Shown here: piece by piece, positions 5,943 to 6,178 of the stretch
Layout: every line of letters starts with the position of its first letter
How positions within the stretch are numbered: the first letter of the stretch is position 1
NCBI GenBank assembly: GCA_028274885.1
Contig: JAQCMX010000223.1
Coordinates: 1-6,178, forward strand
Origin: Haloarculaceae archaeon
GTDB taxonomy: Archaea; Halobacteriota; Halobacteria; Halobacteriales; Haloarculaceae
Direction: 5' to 3'
DNA: 6,178 nucleotides
Notes under the pieces: model-generated
Databases searched by the model: none
What the model saw: only the letters and a program-made list of their open reading frames with translations
Told to the model about the DNA's origin: nothing
Made by a program: the position numbers and the translations under genes

Positions 5943-5984
5943 ACAGTGTTCCGACTCCGCCTGGATACGGGAGACAGTGCCGAC
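5943..5984. repeat. Direct repeat ACAGTG-(TT)-CCGAC in the cobA leader
   Basis: Plus strand: ACAGTGTTCCGAC at 5943-5955 and ACAGTGCCGAC at 5974-5984. They are identical apart from two extra T bases, and their starts are 31 bases apart, close to three helical turns. Both lie between cobA and its presumed promoter. They could be paired protein-binding sites or leader RNA elements, or chance. No known regulator is recognised. Confidence 0.4.
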
Positions 5985-5994
5985 GGTGCCAGCG

Positions 5995-6020
5995 GTCGGC
6001 GACCGGTCCGGTTCGCCGAC
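5995..6020. repeat. Dyad with 12-bp arms (single bulge) upstream of cobA
   Basis: The left arm GTCGGCGACCGG (5995-6006) is followed by a central T (6007). The right arm CCGGT-T-CGCCGAC (6008-6020) is the exact reverse complement apart from one extra T at 6013. As DNA it is a strong operator-like dyad. As RNA from the minus strand it would form a stable GC-rich stem, once the innermost pair opens to leave a loop. It lies about 75 bases before the cobA ATG, between the start codon and the AT-rich promoter candidate, so it is probably in the leader. No T-run follows, which speaks against a simple terminator. Confidence 0.6.
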
Positions 6021-6047
6021 GAGAGTTCTATGATCCCCATGCAGACA

Positions 6048-6076
6048 AGTATAATTGCAATAAGTAAATATGCATT
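6048..6076 (-). promoter_or_regulatory. AT-rich island, probable promoter of the cobalamin operon
   Basis: This is the only strongly AT-rich stretch in the window. On the minus strand it contains CATATTTACTTATTG and CAATTATACTTG, either of which could hold the TATA element. Transcription would then start about 25 bases downstream, leaving a leader of roughly 105-125 bases before cobA. It also carries the palindromes ATTGCAAT (6054-6061) and ATGCAT (6070-6075). GCAAT at 6057-6061 and ATTGC at 6074-6078 make an inverted repeat around the TATA candidate, a plausible operator. The exact TATA box and start site are inferred, not shown. Confidence 0.5.
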
Positions 6077-6097
6077 GCGTGTCGGAGTGGGGGATCC

Positions 6098-6178
6098 CTA
6101 CCGGCGGAGCACGACGATGTACCGCGTCAGGGATCGGTGGACGCGGCGCTGGAACGCGGCTTCGGTTCGCCAGCCGGC
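6098..6178 (-). CDS. Possible 3' end of an unidentified gene, cut by the window edge
   Basis: From the right edge the minus strand is open for 26 codons to TAG at 6100-6098, ending SLTRYIVVLRR. Almost all codons end in G or C, as in the real genes here. The frame stops just before the AT-rich promoter island, as expected for a gene upstream of and in the same direction as the cobalamin operon. The fragment (AGWRTEAAFQRR at its start) is too short for me to assign a family. A competing plus-strand frame from ATG 6070 has poorer codon bias. Confidence 0.45.
   Translation of the reverse strand, partial: AGWRTEAAFQRRVHRSLTRYIVVLRR

Noticed and set aside
5917..6047. Cobalamin riboswitch in the cobA leader
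   Set aside because: A hairpin is present, but I could not find the B12-box pattern or the multi-stem core, and such riboswitches are not typical of haloarchaea.
6070..6178. Plus-strand ORF from ATG 6070 running off the right edge
   Set aside because: It is glycine/arginine-rich, with weaker third-position bias than the minus-strand frame over the same bases, and it has no ribosome binding site.

Overview
The window is high-GC archaeal DNA, almost certainly from a halophilic archaeon (class Halobacteria). The evidence is an archaeal gene complement (GTP-dependent dephospho-CoA kinase, CobY in place of bacterial CobU, the archaeal type of CobT, and the archaeal salvage enzyme CbiZ), strong G/C bias at third codon positions, acidic tails and inserts in several proteins, and Shine-Dalgarno sequences resembling GGGGGTGATC. 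The genus cannot be told from this sequence.

Layout. At the left edge, on the plus strand, is the 3' part of a GTP-dependent dephospho-CoA kinase gene (ends at 494). A 248-bp convergent intergenic stretch (495-742) follows; it carries a perfect 14-bp palindrome and no convincing gene. The rest is a tightly packed minus-strand cobalamin operon. In transcription order it reads: cobA (corrinoid adenosyltransferase, 5916-5215), a decayed cbiP (cobyric acid synthase pseudogene, 5215-4725), cbiB (4728-3826), cobS (3835-3092), cobY (3107-2532), cobT (2535-1537), a possible 35-codon small ORF (1547-1440) and cbiZ (1447-743). Successive reading frames overlap by 1 to 16 bases, including TGATG, ATGA and GTGA junctions, so translational coupling is likely throughout. 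Upstream of cobA (5917-6097) is a leader and promoter region with an AT-rich island, a 12-bp-arm dyad and a direct repeat. At the right edge, 26 codons of what looks like the 3' end of another minus-strand gene are visible.

How the genes work together. CobA adenosylates the corrinoid. CbiZ strips the side chain from adenosylcobinamide to give adenosylcobyric acid. CbiB attaches aminopropanol (phosphate), CobY adds GMP to make AdoCbi-GDP, CobT activates the lower-ligand base, and CobS joins the two halves. The one enzyme in the cluster needed only for de novo synthesis, CbiP, is wrecked: it has lost P-loop residues, carries a one-base deletion and has lost most of its length. The surviving genes match a cobinamide-salvage pathway. 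This pseudogene, with its start and stop junctions to its neighbours still intact, is the most interesting thing in the window. Whether the organism has another cbiP, or the cobD and cobZ that are absent here, cannot be seen from this window.
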